Part shown: positions 35,461-44,202 of the stretch, one piece after another
Numbering within the stretch: position 1 is the stretch's first letter
Layout: the number at the start of each line of letters is the position of its first letter
Source: Dysgonomonas mossii
GTDB lineage: Bacteria > Bacteroidota > Bacteroidia > Bacteroidales > Dysgonomonadaceae
NCBI RefSeq assembly: GCF_004569505.1
Contig: NZ_SPPK01000002.1
Location: 682,001-746,000 of the forward strand
DNA length: 64,000 nucleotides
Direction: 5' to 3'
Notes under the pieces: model-generated
What the model was told of the DNA's origin: nothing
The model's input: the letters and a program-made list of their open reading frames with translations, nothing else
Database searches by the model: none
Program-made: the position numbers and the translations under genes

Positions 35461-36084
35461 ATGAATCAAAAATATCCATCAGCTTTATTAGAAAATGCAG
35501 TAAATGAATTCGCAAAGCTTCCCGGAATAGGGCGTAAAACGGCTTTGAGGTTGATTTTGCATCTGTTGAGGCAGGACAATGCTATGGTAGAAGGTTTCGC
35601 TCAGGCATTGGTTTCTTTGAAGCATGAAGTGAAGTATTGCAATGTTTGTCATAATATATGTGATGACGAAATTTGCCCTATCTGTTTGGATAAGTCTCGT
35701 GATGCAGCCACCATCTGTGTTGTAGAGAATATAAAAGAGGTAATGGCTATTGAGAATACAATGCAATTCAAAGGCTTGTATCATGTGTTGGGAGGTATTA
35801 TATCGCCGATAGATGGAATAGGCCCTTCCGATCTGGAGATAGACAGCCTGGTGGCACGTGTAGCCAAGGGTGATGTGAAAGAAATTATTTTGGCATTAAG
35901 TACTACGATGGAAGGCGATACCACCAACTTCTATATCTATAAAAAATTATCATCTTTCGATATAAAGGTTTCTATGATTGCACGGGGGATTTCTATCGGA
36001 GATGAAATAGAATATGCCGATGAAGTAACATTGGGGCGCTCTATCCTGAACAGGACATTGTTTAATGAGTCATATAAATTGTAA
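35461..36084 (+). CDS. recR: Recombination mediator protein RecR
   Basis: Works with RecO (and RecF) to load RecA on SSB-coated single-stranded DNA. The 207 residues show the helix-hairpin-helix ([13 protein letters not shown], 19-31), the zinc finger (Cys60, Cys63, Cys72, Cys75, with an extra Cys67) and the Toprim domain ([16 protein letters not shown] through [15 protein letters not shown]). Length is typical. It is the first gene of a six-gene operon in which spacings are only 3-19 nt. Confidence 0.97.
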   Translation: MNQKYPSALLENAVNEFAKLPGIGRKTALRLILHLLRQDNAMVEGFAQALVSLKHEVKYCNVCHNICDDEICPICLDKSRDAATICVVENIKEVMAIENTMQFKGLYHVLGGIISPIDGIGPSDLEIDSLVARVAKGDVKEIILALSTTMEGDTTNFYIYKKLSSFDIKVSMIARGISIGDEIEYADEVTLGRSILNRTLFNESYKL

Positions 36085-36092
36085 AAATCATA

Positions 36093-36542
36093 ATGGAGAA
36101 TAAAGAACGAAAGCTATATAAAACATTAATGTTGTTATTCTGGGCGAACATTCTTTTGCTGTTGACTGTTTTAACATTTATATTATTCTCTAAGGGTTTA
36201 ACTTTTGGTACCGCGACAAATACGAATGTTGTGTTTGAACAATATACAATTCTAATATCGTTGGCTAGTATTCCAATCGCATTGAAACTATTCCATACTC
36301 AGTATCGGAGGATAGCAGAGTTGGAGCACAAGAAGTTTCTCGAGAAGTATCTTCCTGCCTATATTTTGCGTATGTTTGTACTAGATGCGGCGGCTATATT
36401 GAACATAGCGGGACTGTATCTCTTTGATTCAAAGAACTCTGTTTATATGACAATTATAATTATATTTGCATTGTTTTTTTGTTATCCTAACCGAAAGACC
36501 TTAGAAGAAGCTAACGATACTACATCAGAAATAAAAGATTAA
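36093..36542 (+). CDS. Small membrane protein, function unknown
   Basis: A 149-residue protein with four likely membrane helices, about residues 13-33, 48-64, 90-110 and 115-133, and a charged loop (QYRRIAELEHKKFLEKY) between the second and third. I recognise no family. It sits 8 nt after recR and 5 nt before the HAD gene, so it is part of the operon, but the neighbours give no clear hint of function. Confidence 0.75.
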   Translation: MENKERKLYKTLMLLFWANILLLLTVLTFILFSKGLTFGTATNTNVVFEQYTILISLASIPIALKLFHTQYRRIAELEHKKFLEKYLPAYILRMFVLDAAAILNIAGLYLFDSKNSVYMTIIIIFALFFCYPNRKTLEEANDTTSEIKD

Positions 36543-36547
36543 ATAAA

Positions 36548-37003
36548 ATGGTTATTGCAGTAGACTTTGACGGAACAATCGTCGAACATGAGTATCCCAA
36601 AATCGGACGTCCCATTCCTTTTGCAATCGAAACACTTTTGCAGTTGCAGCAAGATGGACATATCCTTATTCTTTGGACAGTGCGAGACGGCAGCCTGTTG
36701 CAGGAAGCAGTAGATTATTGTAAAAATAAAGGGTTGCATTTTTATGCAGCTAATAAGAATTATCCCGAGGAAGATTCGTTAACAGCGTCTCGGAAATTAA
36801 CAGCAGATTTGTTTATTGACGACCGCAATTTGGGAGGACTTCCTGATTGGGGGGTGATATATCATGCGATAAAAGCGATGGAAAGAGGAGAAGTTTCCTT
36901 CGAAAATATAATGATGTCTTCGGGAGAAAGCCAAAGAGCGAGGAGAAGAAAGAAGAATTTCTTTATACGCTTGGGCGAAATGTTTGAGAGAGGAAGTTAT
37001 TAA
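36548..37003 (+). CDS. Small HAD-superfamily hydrolase
   Basis: A 151-residue HAD-fold protein. Motif I is VDFDGTI with the nucleophile Asp6 and Asp8; motif II is near ILWTVRDGS, and motif IV is LFIDDRNLGG near residue 97. There is no large cap domain, which fits small phosphatases acting on larger or phosphorylated substrates; similar short HAD proteins occur in Bacteroides. The C-terminus ends with a basic RARRRKKNF stretch. The substrate is unknown. Third gene of the recR operon. Confidence 0.85.
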   Translation: MVIAVDFDGTIVEHEYPKIGRPIPFAIETLLQLQQDGHILILWTVRDGSLLQEAVDYCKNKGLHFYAANKNYPEEDSLTASRKLTADLFIDDRNLGGLPDWGVIYHAIKAMERGEVSFENIMMSSGESQRARRRKKNFFIRLGEMFERGSY

Positions 37004-37022
37004 CTACTAAGTCTTTTACAAA

Positions 37023-37550
37023 ATGCTATTGAAAAACAAAGATATCGTTTTGCGAGCCGTAGAACCCGAAGATTTAGAAATCTTATATCGTTGGGAAAAT
37101 TCTACAGTCTTGTGGTATCATGGCAATACTTTGGCCCCGTATTCCAAATTGGTGCTGAGGCAGTACATCAATGATTCTTTGGAGATGGATATATATCAAA
37201 GCAAACAATTGCGCCTGATGATAGACCTCGTAGAAGAGAAAGCCACTATCGGAACCATTGATCTTTACGATATCGATGCTCATAACCGCAGAGCCGGTAT
37301 TGGCATCCTCATTGATGATGACTATCGCAGAAGAGGCTTTGCCAAACAAGCTTTGGAACTGATGAGCAACTATGCTTTCGACTTTTTGTACCTTCACCAA
37401 ATATATGCATATATAGCCCAAAGCAATACCAATAGTATCAGCTTGTTTGAGAAAGCTGGGTATCAATCTGTCGGAATATTGAAAGACTGGTTGCAAAGAG
37501 GTGAAGAGTTTGAAGATGTTTATCTTTCTCAGTTGCTTAACGATAAATAA
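37023..37550 (+). CDS. GNAT-family N-acetyltransferase (RimJ/RimL-like)
   Basis: A 175-residue acetyl-CoA-dependent transferase. The N-terminus (DIVLRAVEPEDLEILYRWENS) and the acetyl-CoA-binding loop region (AGIGILIDDDYRRRGFAKQAL, residues about 95-115), followed by NTNSISLFEKAGYQSVG, are typical of the RimJ/RimL and SpeG-like branch that acetylates protein N-termini or small amines. The substrate is not predictable. It lies in the recR operon, 3 nt before the threonylcarbamoyl-AMP synthase gene. Confidence 0.88.
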   Translation: MLLKNKDIVLRAVEPEDLEILYRWENSTVLWYHGNTLAPYSKLVLRQYINDSLEMDIYQSKQLRLMIDLVEEKATIGTIDLYDIDAHNRRAGIGILIDDDYRRRGFAKQALELMSNYAFDFLYLHQIYAYIAQSNTNSISLFEKAGYQSVGILKDWLQRGEEFEDVYLSQLLNDK

Positions 37551-37553
37551 ATT

Positions 37554-38117
37554 ATGGAAGAAGATATAAAGAAGGCTTTTGAAGTGCTTGTGTCTGGGGG
37601 ATTGATTTTGTATCCTACCGATACGATATGGGGAATAGGTTGTGATGCTACCAACGAGGAAGCTGTACATCGTGTATATGAACTAAAGCGAAGGGTTGAT
37701 AGTAAAGCCCTTATTACTCTGCTCGATAATCCTATCAAGCTCGATTATTATATCGATGAAGTTCCTTCTTTAGCGTGGGATCTGATAGAGTTATCCGAAA
37801 AACCATTGACCATAATTTATGATGGTGCACGAAATATTGCACCTAATTTGATGGCAGAAGACGGTAGTCTCGCTATCCGTGTCACAAAAGAAAAGTTTTC
37901 TCAAGAGTTGTGTAAGCGTTTTCGGAAAGCCTTGGTTTCTACATCTGCTAATATCAGCGGGGAGCCTGCACCGGCTAACTTTGATGATATAAGTGAAGAG
38001 ATAAAGCAAGGTGTAGATTATATTGTAAAATACAGGCAGGATGATACAAGCAAATCGAAAGCATCGAGTATCATAAAATTGGGTAAAACTGGAGAAGTGA
38101 AAATAATCAGAGAGTAG
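37554..38117 (+). CDS. L-threonylcarbamoyladenylate synthase (Sua5/YciO/YrdC family)
   Basis: A 187-residue YrdC-domain protein. It makes threonylcarbamoyl-AMP from threonine, bicarbonate and ATP for the t6A modification of ANN-decoding tRNAs. Visible motifs are LILYPTDTIWGIGCDATNEEA (in two parts, residues about 18-38), the lysine-rich LKRRVDSKAL and SLAIRV followed by VSTSANISGEPA. The C-terminal Sua5 domain is absent, so it is the short TsaC-like form. Other YciO-type paralogues without this activity exist, so function is likely rather than certain. Confidence 0.88.
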   Translation: MEEDIKKAFEVLVSGGLILYPTDTIWGIGCDATNEEAVHRVYELKRRVDSKALITLLDNPIKLDYYIDEVPSLAWDLIELSEKPLTIIYDGARNIAPNLMAEDGSLAIRVTKEKFSQELCKRFRKALVSTSANISGEPAPANFDDISEEIKQGVDYIVKYRQDDTSKSKASSIIKLGKTGEVKIIRE

Positions 38118-38125
38118 GAGAGGGT

Positions 38126-38689
38126 ATGACTGTTAGTGAAGACATAATCTTTGAAGGTAAATCTTATGTAGAAGGATTACATAAGAAGTCCTTTGATAAT
38201 TGTACTTTTTCGAAATGCGATTTCTCGGACTCGAAGCTGATCACTTGTACTTTTACGGACTGTTCTTTTATAGATTGTAATTTGTCGATGGCGGATCTCA
38301 ATCAGTCTACTCTGAATAATATCCATTTTAAGAATTGTAAGATGCTTGGTGTGAAATTTAATCATTGCCACGATTTTATTTTTCATGTCGACTTTGAAAA
38401 TTGCATACTCGATTATGCCTCTTTCGAAAAGCGAAAAATGAGTAAGACTCGTTTTAAGGATACTTCATTAAAGGGAGTTGACTTTGGAGGAGCCGACCTC
38501 AAACAATCAAAATTTTTGGAAGCAGATTTAGAAGAAGCAATCTTTTATAATACCAATATTCAGGAAGTGGATTTTACCACTGCATATAATTACTCAATAG
38601 ATCTGAGTCAGAATCAGATCAAAAAAGCATGTTTTTCTAAAGATGGATTGGCGGGGTTGCTAAACCAATTTGATATTATTATCGACTAG
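38126..38689 (+). CDS. Pentapeptide-repeat protein
   Basis: A 187-residue protein of the right-handed quadrilateral beta-helix class. Pentapeptide units with a central Leu or Phe and a following small or polar residue run through most of it (FDNCTFSKCDFSDSKL, then CSFIDCNLSMADLNQ and later GVDFGGADLKQSKFLEADL). The length and single domain recall Qnr/MfpA proteins, which mimic DNA and protect gyrase, but many such proteins have no known role. It closes the recR operon and its stop is directly followed by the end of the convergent GNAT gene with no terminator between. Confidence 0.88.
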   Translation: MTVSEDIIFEGKSYVEGLHKKSFDNCTFSKCDFSDSKLITCTFTDCSFIDCNLSMADLNQSTLNNIHFKNCKMLGVKFNHCHDFIFHVDFENCILDYASFEKRKMSKTRFKDTSLKGVDFGGADLKQSKFLEADLEEAIFYNTNIQEVDFTTAYNYSIDLSQNQIKKACFSKDGLAGLLNQFDIIID

Positions 38690-39184
38690 TTACAAGTCTT
38701 TATTCATCACATAGTCTTCCATCAGGAATCCGTTGCCGATGTCAATATTTTCACTTGTGAAAAAATCGAAGCCCATTCGTTTGTAGAAATCAATCGCTTT
38801 GTTGTATCGGTTTACATTCAGCGAAAGAAGCGTATTGTTATTCTTCTGGGCAAGTTTACTCACCGCATCTATAAACAAGCGACCTACACCTTTACCTTGA
38901 ATAGAAGGCAGTACATATATTTTGTGTATTTTGGTTATTGGCGTGCCTTTGTAGTTCAGCTCGTATGATAAATAGCCTAAATATTCACCATCTTCCTCGG
39001 CTAATAGATAGTGATGATTTAACTCATTCATCTGCTTTTCCAACGAACTCGTACTATACATCATATCCATCATGTAGCTTATCTGCTCTTGCGAAAGAAT
39101 GTTGCTAAATGTAGCGGGCCAAATAACATTTGATAGTACCTGGATATTATAAATATGGTCTGTAGTAGCTTCTACTATTTGCAT
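38690..39184 (-). CDS. GNAT-family N-acetyltransferase
   Basis: A 164-residue GNAT protein with the acetyl-CoA loop LPSIQGKGVGRLFIDAV (residues about 95-111) and the C-terminal block LNVNRYNKAIDFYKRMGFDF typical of the broad RimI-like group; the N-terminal IVEATTDHIYNIQVLS is also usual. The acceptor substrate is unknown. It is directly convergent with the pentapeptide gene and lies 18 nt downstream of the coiled-coil protein gene, with which it may be co-transcribed. Confidence 0.88.
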   Translation of the reverse strand: MQIVEATTDHIYNIQVLSNVIWPATFSNILSQEQISYMMDMMYSTSSLEKQMNELNHHYLLAEEDGEYLGYLSYELNYKGTPITKIHKIYVLPSIQGKGVGRLFIDAVSKLAQKNNNTLLSLNVNRYNKAIDFYKRMGFDFFTSENIDIGNGFLMEDYVMNKDL

Positions 39185-39202
39185 TTATATATCAATAAGG
39201 TT

Positions 39203-40093
39203 TTAGTTCTCTAATGAGAAAGATCTACTGCCTATTCTATTGCCATCAGCAAAAATATCTACACGGTATGTTCCCGGCATCAGATATTCTTCTACATTCC
39301 AGTACATGGTAACACCTACTTCTTCGCCTCCGTATTCTATAACCCGCTTGATGGAGTAATTGATATTTCCATTCTCGTAAGCGAATGTATTCGCTCTGCT
39401 TTTGGTCAATACATCATCATCGGGTTTCATGATACGTGCATATATAGTACGTTCACCCGGCTCGGCAGTAATATTCTTTGTTATTGTAAAATTGATTATC
39501 AGCTGCTCTACTTTATTTATTTTCTTTTGTACTTTTCCCTTGCTGTTTGTAGCTTGCACGCTTATATTCGTTGCATCCAGTTTGGCCGCTTTGGTGACTT
39601 TTTCGGTCAAGTCTTGCTTTTGCTGAGTTACCTGATTCAGTGTTTTTGATGTTTCTTGATACTTATTTGTTATCTCCTGCTTTTCTTGTCTTAGCTGAGC
39701 ATTTGCCCTGTTTAATGAGTCGATCTGTGCGATGTACGACTTTAATATTTGGCGCAGAGTTGCCAGCTCTTTGTTCAAGCGGGAAATCTCAGCTTTATTT
39801 TCAGCTTTCACAGTCTTCAACTCTTCAAGTAACCGTTGAACTTTAGTTTGTTCATTTGTTAGCTTTTGTAGAAGTGAATCGTTTTTTATATTCAATTTAA
39901 ACCCTTCGTATTGCATCGACAGGCTCTCGTACTCGTCTTCCAGCTGCTGTTTGTTCAGAACACTTTCCTGTTGCAGTTCGTCGATTTGAGTCTTCTGGTT
40001 GAATATAAAGTAACTAGCTATGCCTATTCCCAGAATAAGCAGGGCTATTATTCCAATTAATATTTTCGAATTACTCTTTTTTTCTGTATCCAT
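39203..40093 (-). CDS. Single-pass membrane protein with a long coiled coil
   Basis: A 296-residue protein. One membrane helix near the N-terminus (ILIGIIALLILGIGIASYFIF, in part, residues about 11-31) is followed by a periplasmic coiled coil of about 130 residues (KTQIDELQQESVLNKQQLE through KVTKAAKLDA). A C-terminal beta-rich domain of about 110 residues follows (EPGERTIYARIMKPDDDVL; GEEVGVTMYWNVEEY; PGTYRVDIFADG), apparently Ig- or carbohydrate-binding-like. I know no function. It has one of the best promoters in the window. Confidence 0.75.
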   Translation of the reverse strand: MDTEKKSNSKILIGIIALLILGIGIASYFIFNQKTQIDELQQESVLNKQQLEDEYESLSMQYEGFKLNIKNDSLLQKLTNEQTKVQRLLEELKTVKAENKAEISRLNKELATLRQILKSYIAQIDSLNRANAQLRQEKQEITNKYQETSKTLNQVTQQKQDLTEKVTKAAKLDATNISVQATNSKGKVQKKINKVEQLIINFTITKNITAEPGERTIYARIMKPDDDVLTKSRANTFAYENGNINYSIKRVIEYGGEEVGVTMYWNVEEYLMPGTYRVDIFADGNRIGSRSFSLEN

Positions 40094-40117
40094 GATGATG
40101 TTAAAAATCTGCGACTA

Positions 40118-40149
40118 CAAATATAACGGATTTATACAGATTGAACAAA
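40118..40149 (-). promoter_or_regulatory. Promoter of the coiled-coil protein gene
   Basis: On the minus strand TTTTG (complement ending at 40150), 20 nt, then TATATTTG (40118-40125): an excellent -33/-7 match, 25 nt from the ATG at 40093. Confidence 0.72.
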
Positions 40150-40190
40150 AGGCATTTAAAAACCTTTCGCTTTTTTTAATAAAATAGGGG

Positions 40191-40241
40191 TATTTTTGAC
40201 GAGCAAAATCTTCTTTATTTCAGAATAAGCATGTACATTTG
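40191..40241 (+). promoter_or_regulatory. Two candidate -7 boxes upstream of mdh
   Basis: TATTTTTG at 40191-40198 and TACATTTG at 40234-40241 both match TAnnTTTG. Neither has a clear -33, so either or both may drive mdh, with leaders of about 90-130 nt. Confidence 0.4.
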
Positions 40242-40335
40242 TTAGGCTTTTAGGCGAGATTGTTTAGTATCTGTTTCAGTCTTGTTGCAATATGAAAGAA
40301 TCAAATTATTAATTAATATATTAAATCAAATTATT

Positions 40336-41277
40336 ATGTCTAAAGTAACAGTAGTAGGTGCCGGAAATGTAGGTGCTACATGTGCAAACGTTCTTGCGTT
40401 TAATGAAGTGGCTGATGAAGTAGTGATGCTTGATGTAAAAGAAGGTGTATCGGAAGGTAAAGCTATCGATATGAATCAGACTGTACAGTTGTTGGGATTT
40501 GATACACGTGTAAAAGGTGTGACTAACGACTATGCGGCAACAGCTAACTCTGATGTAGTTGTTATTACTTCGGGTATTCCTCGCAAACCGGGTATGACTC
40601 GTGAAGAACTAATCGGAGTAAATGCCGGTATTGTGAAGAGTGTAGCAGAAAATATCCTTAAATACTCACCGAATGCTGTTCTTGTTATCATATCCAACCC
40701 AATGGATACAATGACATATCTTGCATCTAAAGTGACAGGTCTTCCTAAACACCGTGTTGTAGGTATGGGTGGTGCATTGGATAGCTCACGTTTCAAATAT
40801 TACTTAAGCGAAGCATTGGGATGCAATCCGAATGAAGTAGAAGGTATGGTAATAGGTGGACACGGAGATACAACAATGATCCCTGTAACTCGTTTGGCTA
40901 CATATAAAGGTATTCCTGTAACAGACCTTTTATCTAAGGAGGCATTGGATAAAGTTGTTGCCGATACGATGGTTGGTGGTGCTACTCTTACCGGATTGCT
41001 TGGTACATCGGCATGGTATGCACCGGGTGCTGCCGGAGCTTATGTGGTAGAAGCTATCCTTCACGATCAGAAAAAGGTAGTTACTTGTTGCGTGTCTCTT
41101 GAAGGAGAATACGGACAAAATGATATTTGTATTGGTGTGCCTGTAGTTTTAGGTAAAAACGGATGGGAAAAAGTTATCGACCTTAAACTTACAGCAGACG
41201 AAAAAGAAAAATTTGAAGCATCAGCAGCAGCCGTTCACAAAACAAATGCTGTTCTGAAAGAAATAAACGCTATCTAA
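40336..41277 (+). CDS. mdh: Malate dehydrogenase
   Basis: NAD-dependent interconversion of malate and oxaloacetate; in Bacteroidota it runs in the reductive direction toward succinate. The 313 residues are of the LDH-like malate dehydrogenase type: Rossmann loop VGAGNVGATCA (6-16), active-site loop ITSGIPRKPGMTRE with its two Arg residues, ISNPMDTMTYLA, and GGHGDTTMIP with the catalytic His. Longer in-frame starts exist from 40282, but ATG 40336 places the Rossmann motif at the normal distance from the start. Confidence 0.95.
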   Translation: MSKVTVVGAGNVGATCANVLAFNEVADEVVMLDVKEGVSEGKAIDMNQTVQLLGFDTRVKGVTNDYAATANSDVVVITSGIPRKPGMTREELIGVNAGIVKSVAENILKYSPNAVLVIISNPMDTMTYLASKVTGLPKHRVVGMGGALDSSRFKYYLSEALGCNPNEVEGMVIGGHGDTTMIPVTRLATYKGIPVTDLLSKEALDKVVADTMVGGATLTGLLGTSAWYAPGAAGAYVVEAILHDQKKVVTCCVSLEGEYGQNDICIGVPVVLGKNGWEKVIDLKLTADEKEKFEASAAAVHKTNAVLKEINAI

Positions 41278-41306
41278 CGCTTATTTGCAAAGTTTGACTA
41301 AAAGAG

Positions 41307-41343
41307 AAGGGATGCTTCATGTATATGAAGTGTCCCTTTATTA
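41307..41343 (+). terminator. Terminator of mdh
   Basis: AAGGGA (41307-41312) pairs with TCCCTT (41333-41338), and within it CTTCAT pairs with ATGAAG around GTAT, with short internal mismatches. A T-rich tail follows. Confidence 0.65.
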
Positions 41344-41588
41344 TTATATTCTAGGGGTATTTTTCTTTGCTAAATTTATCTGATATAATAAGGATTTTTG
41401 TTTGTTAAATTATGGCAGAAAAAGTGATATTAAAATATGTATTGTTAAGTGTTACTTTTTGTAGACAAAAATTGTGTGTTGCTTTTTATATATACTTGCG
41501 CTGAAGTATTTTTAACAGGGATCGGTAATGTTACTTTTTTTTAAATGTTAATTAACTATTCGGTGGCTGATATGCAATAAACGATGGT

Positions 41589-41596
41589 TATATTTG
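41589..41596 (+). promoter_or_regulatory. -7 box of the GH20 gene
   Basis: TATATTTG, an exact consensus match, 52 nt upstream of the ATG at 41649. No clear -33. Confidence 0.5.
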
Positions 41597-41648
41597 TAAA
41601 ATCAACTTAAAATACCATAATCATTAAACTTTAAACCTGTAAAAACTA

Positions 41649-44009
41649 ATGAAAAAACTTACGCCAATCATTTTATTTATGGTGACAATTTTAATGCTTT
41701 CATGCGGAGGAAGTGAATCTACAGTTCTCAAGCCATACAATGAAGGTATAAATATTACACCGTTACCACTCGAATTGACGCAAAAAGAAGATACTTTTAA
41801 GCTTGGAAAAAGTGTTGTGTTTGTAGCAGACAACGCAGATGTGGAAAAAGTAGCTGCTTACTTTGCTGCAAAAATCAAGGCATCTACAGGATACAACTTG
41901 AGTATAGAAAAAACTAAACCTGCAACAGATTATATTAATTTGTCTATTGTCGCAGATCTTCCGGTTAACGAAGAAGGTTACTTGCTCGACGTTACCGAAA
42001 AGGGGATAGATATTCAGGCTAAAACACCGCATGGCTTGTTTTATGCGATGCAGACTGTAATGCAGTTGCTTCCTGCCGAAATAGAAAGTCCTACGCTTGT
42101 GAAAAATATTGCATGGAAAGTACCCGGAGTAGCAATAAAAGATGAGCCTCGATTCAAGTACAGAGGAATGCATCTCGATGTTTGCCGTCACTTTGTTGAT
42201 GTAGACTTTATTAAGAAGCAATTGGATGTGTTGGCGATGTTCAAGATCAATACATTTCATTGGCATCTGACAGAAGATCAAGGCTGGCGCATCGAAATAA
42301 AGAAATACCCTAAGCTTACAGAGATAGGAGCAAAAAGAACAGAGGGTGAAGGGAACGAATATGGCCCTTATTTCTATACGCAAGATCAGGTGAAAGAGGT
42401 TGTGGCATACGCTAAGGAACGCTTTATAGAAGTTATACCCGAAATAGAATTGCCCGGACATGGTGTAGCTGCAATTGCTGCATATCCCGAGCTGTCTTGT
42501 ACAGGCAAGCCAATCGATGTACGTTGTTTCTGGGGTGTGGCAAACGATGTGTATTGCGCCGGAAACGATTCTGTATTCCAGTTCTTGGAAAATGTAATAG
42601 AAGAAGTGATTCCTTTGTTCGAAAGCGAATACTTCCATATTGGTGGCGACGAGTGTCCGAAAGACAGATGGAAAGTATGTCCTAAGTGTCAGGCTCGTAT
42701 AAAAGAACTTGGCTTGAAGGCGGATAAGACTCACTCTGCTGAAGAGAAACTGCAAAGCTACTTTGTGCAGCGCATCGAAAAGTTCTTGTTGAAGCACAAT
42801 AAGAAGATGATCGGTTGGGACGAGATACTTGAAGGTGGACTTGCTCCAACAGCTACTGTAATGAGTTGGCGAGGAGAAGAAGGCGGTATTGCTTCTGCAA
42901 ATATGGGGCATGATGTGATAATGACACCGGGGGCATGGATGTATCTGGATAAATACCAAGGTGATGCTAAAAACCTTCCGGTAACGATAGGCGGCTTTTT
43001 GAATTTGGAGAAAGTATATGGATATGAGCCTGTTCCGGAAAAGATTGCCGAAGATAAGAAACATCATATCTTAGGTGCGCAGGCCAATGTGTGGACTGAA
43101 TATAAGTATAATGGCAATGGTATGGAATATGATATTTATCCGCGTATTATTGCATTGGCTGAACTGAATTGGACTCCGAAAGATAAGAAAAACTATAAAG
43201 ATTTTGAGCGTCGTATCGATAATCAACGCGTGCGCCTTGATATGCATAATGTCAATTATTACATACCTCTACCGGAGCAAAAGGGTGCGCCGTCATGTAA
43301 CTTTGTAGCATTCACAGATCAGGTTACACTGGAATTTAAAACAACAGAACCTGTAAAAATGGTATATACTACCGATGGCAGCGAGCCTGCATTGATGTCG
43401 CAGGTTTATGACAAGCCGTTGACATTTACTGAAAATACAACCTTGAAAATACGTTCGGTCCTTTTGTCTGATAAGATGAGTGATGTGCGTACTATCACTA
43501 TCGAAAAGCAATCGTATGCACCGGCTGTAGAGAAGGAAAAGGATGCTAAGCCGGGACTTAAAGCGGAATACTACAAAGGATATACAAGAACAGTGGCAGA
43601 ATTGGAAGGCAAGACTGCTGCCGAAACCGAGTATGTACTCGCTCCGCAGAAGTCTAAGCATAGAATACCGAATTATACAGAACCGTATGCCGACGACTAT
43701 TATTCTACAGTTCTTACCGGATACATGAATATTCCTGAAGATGGTGTTTACTACTTCAGTACAGACTATGAATTGTGGATTGATGGCAAATTGTTAATAT
43801 CTAACGAAAAAGATAACAATGGAACTGCTCGTAGATTTTCACGTAGCGATAAGTCGGTTGCATTGGCCAAAGGTGCGCATGCATTCAAGCTAATTAGACT
43901 AGGTGCTATATTTGGCGGATGGCCTACCCAGTGGGAAGATATCTATGTAGGTATCCGTAAGGCAGATCAATCGGAATTCAGTTACATGGATGAGACTTAT
44001 TTTAAGTAA
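41649..44009 (+). CDS. Family 20 beta-N-acetylhexosaminidase lipoprotein with C-terminal PA14-like domain
   Basis: Removes terminal N-acetylglucosamine or N-acetylgalactosamine from glycans. The 786 residues begin with a lipoprotein signal ending ILMLSC (Cys19), then a GH20b support domain (about 35-165), the TIM barrel (about 170-520) with FKYRGMHLDVCRHF, HWHLTEDQGWRIEIKKYP and the catalytic pair Asp334-Glu335 in HIGGDECPK. A CHB_HEX_C-type domain follows (about 540-620, VYTTDGSEPALMSQVYDKPL), then a PA14-like domain (about 637-780, GLKAEYYKGYT to EDIYVGIRK) that may bind sugar. It is alone between its own promoter and terminator, with no SusC/SusD pair nearby. Confidence 0.94.
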   Translation: MKKLTPIILFMVTILMLSCGGSESTVLKPYNEGINITPLPLELTQKEDTFKLGKSVVFVADNADVEKVAAYFAAKIKASTGYNLSIEKTKPATDYINLSIVADLPVNEEGYLLDVTEKGIDIQAKTPHGLFYAMQTVMQLLPAEIESPTLVKNIAWKVPGVAIKDEPRFKYRGMHLDVCRHFVDVDFIKKQLDVLAMFKINTFHWHLTEDQGWRIEIKKYPKLTEIGAKRTEGEGNEYGPYFYTQDQVKEVVAYAKERFIEVIPEIELPGHGVAAIAAYPELSCTGKPIDVRCFWGVANDVYCAGNDSVFQFLENVIEEVIPLFESEYFHIGGDECPKDRWKVCPKCQARIKELGLKADKTHSAEEKLQSYFVQRIEKFLLKHNKKMIGWDEILEGGLAPTATVMSWRGEEGGIASANMGHDVIMTPGAWMYLDKYQGDAKNLPVTIGGFLNLEKVYGYEPVPEKIAEDKKHHILGAQANVWTEYKYNGNGMEYDIYPRIIALAELNWTPKDKKNYKDFERRIDNQRVRLDMHNVNYYIPLPEQKGAPSCNFVAFTDQVTLEFKTTEPVKMVYTTDGSEPALMSQVYDKPLTFTENTTLKIRSVLLSDKMSDVRTITIEKQSYAPAVEKEKDAKPGLKAEYYKGYTRTVAELEGKTAAETEYVLAPQKSKHRIPNYTEPYADDYYSTVLTGYMNIPEDGVYYFSTDYELWIDGKLLISNEKDNNGTARRFSRSDKSVALAKGAHAFKLIRLGAIFGGWPTQWEDIYVGIRKADQSEFSYMDETYFK

Positions 44010-44046
44010 TACACAATAGAGTAACTAGATATATAATGTAAGAGAT

Positions 44047-44078
44047 GTGCCGGTACCTTCATGTGCCGGCACTTTTTT
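44047..44078 (+). terminator. Terminator of the GH20 gene
   Basis: GTGCCGG (44047-44053) pairs with CCGGCAC (44066-44072) followed by six T. Confidence 0.82.
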
Positions 44079-44112
44079 ATGTGTATCGCCAGCAACTGTT
44101 TGCTAAAAAGAT

Positions 44113-44120
44113 TATATTTG
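44113..44120 (+). promoter_or_regulatory. -7 box of the SUFU-domain gene
   Basis: TATATTTG matches the consensus, 82 nt before the ATG at 44203. No well-spaced -33. Confidence 0.4.
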
Positions 44121-44202
44121 TATGTACCGTACTTATATTGGAGTGTTGTGAGCTAAGTGCTCTGGATAAATAGGTAATTTAGAAGAATAGAATAGTACAT
44201 AA

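Larger units (their letters stand above)
41278..41648. other. Intergenic region of 371 nt between mdh and the GH20 gene
   Basis: Contains the mdh terminator (41307-41343), two GTTACTTTTT sequences (from 41450 and from 41530), complementary to the AAAAAGTAACA units of the cob-region hairpins, and the GH20 -7 box (41589-41596). No ORF with support was seen. Confidence 0.5.

Noticed and set aside
41763..43067. Long open frame of 434 codons antisense to the GH20 gene
   Set aside because: It lies entirely opposite a clear glycosidase with conserved motifs and its translation is rich in Cys, His, Phe and Tyr with no family pattern; it is a shadow frame.
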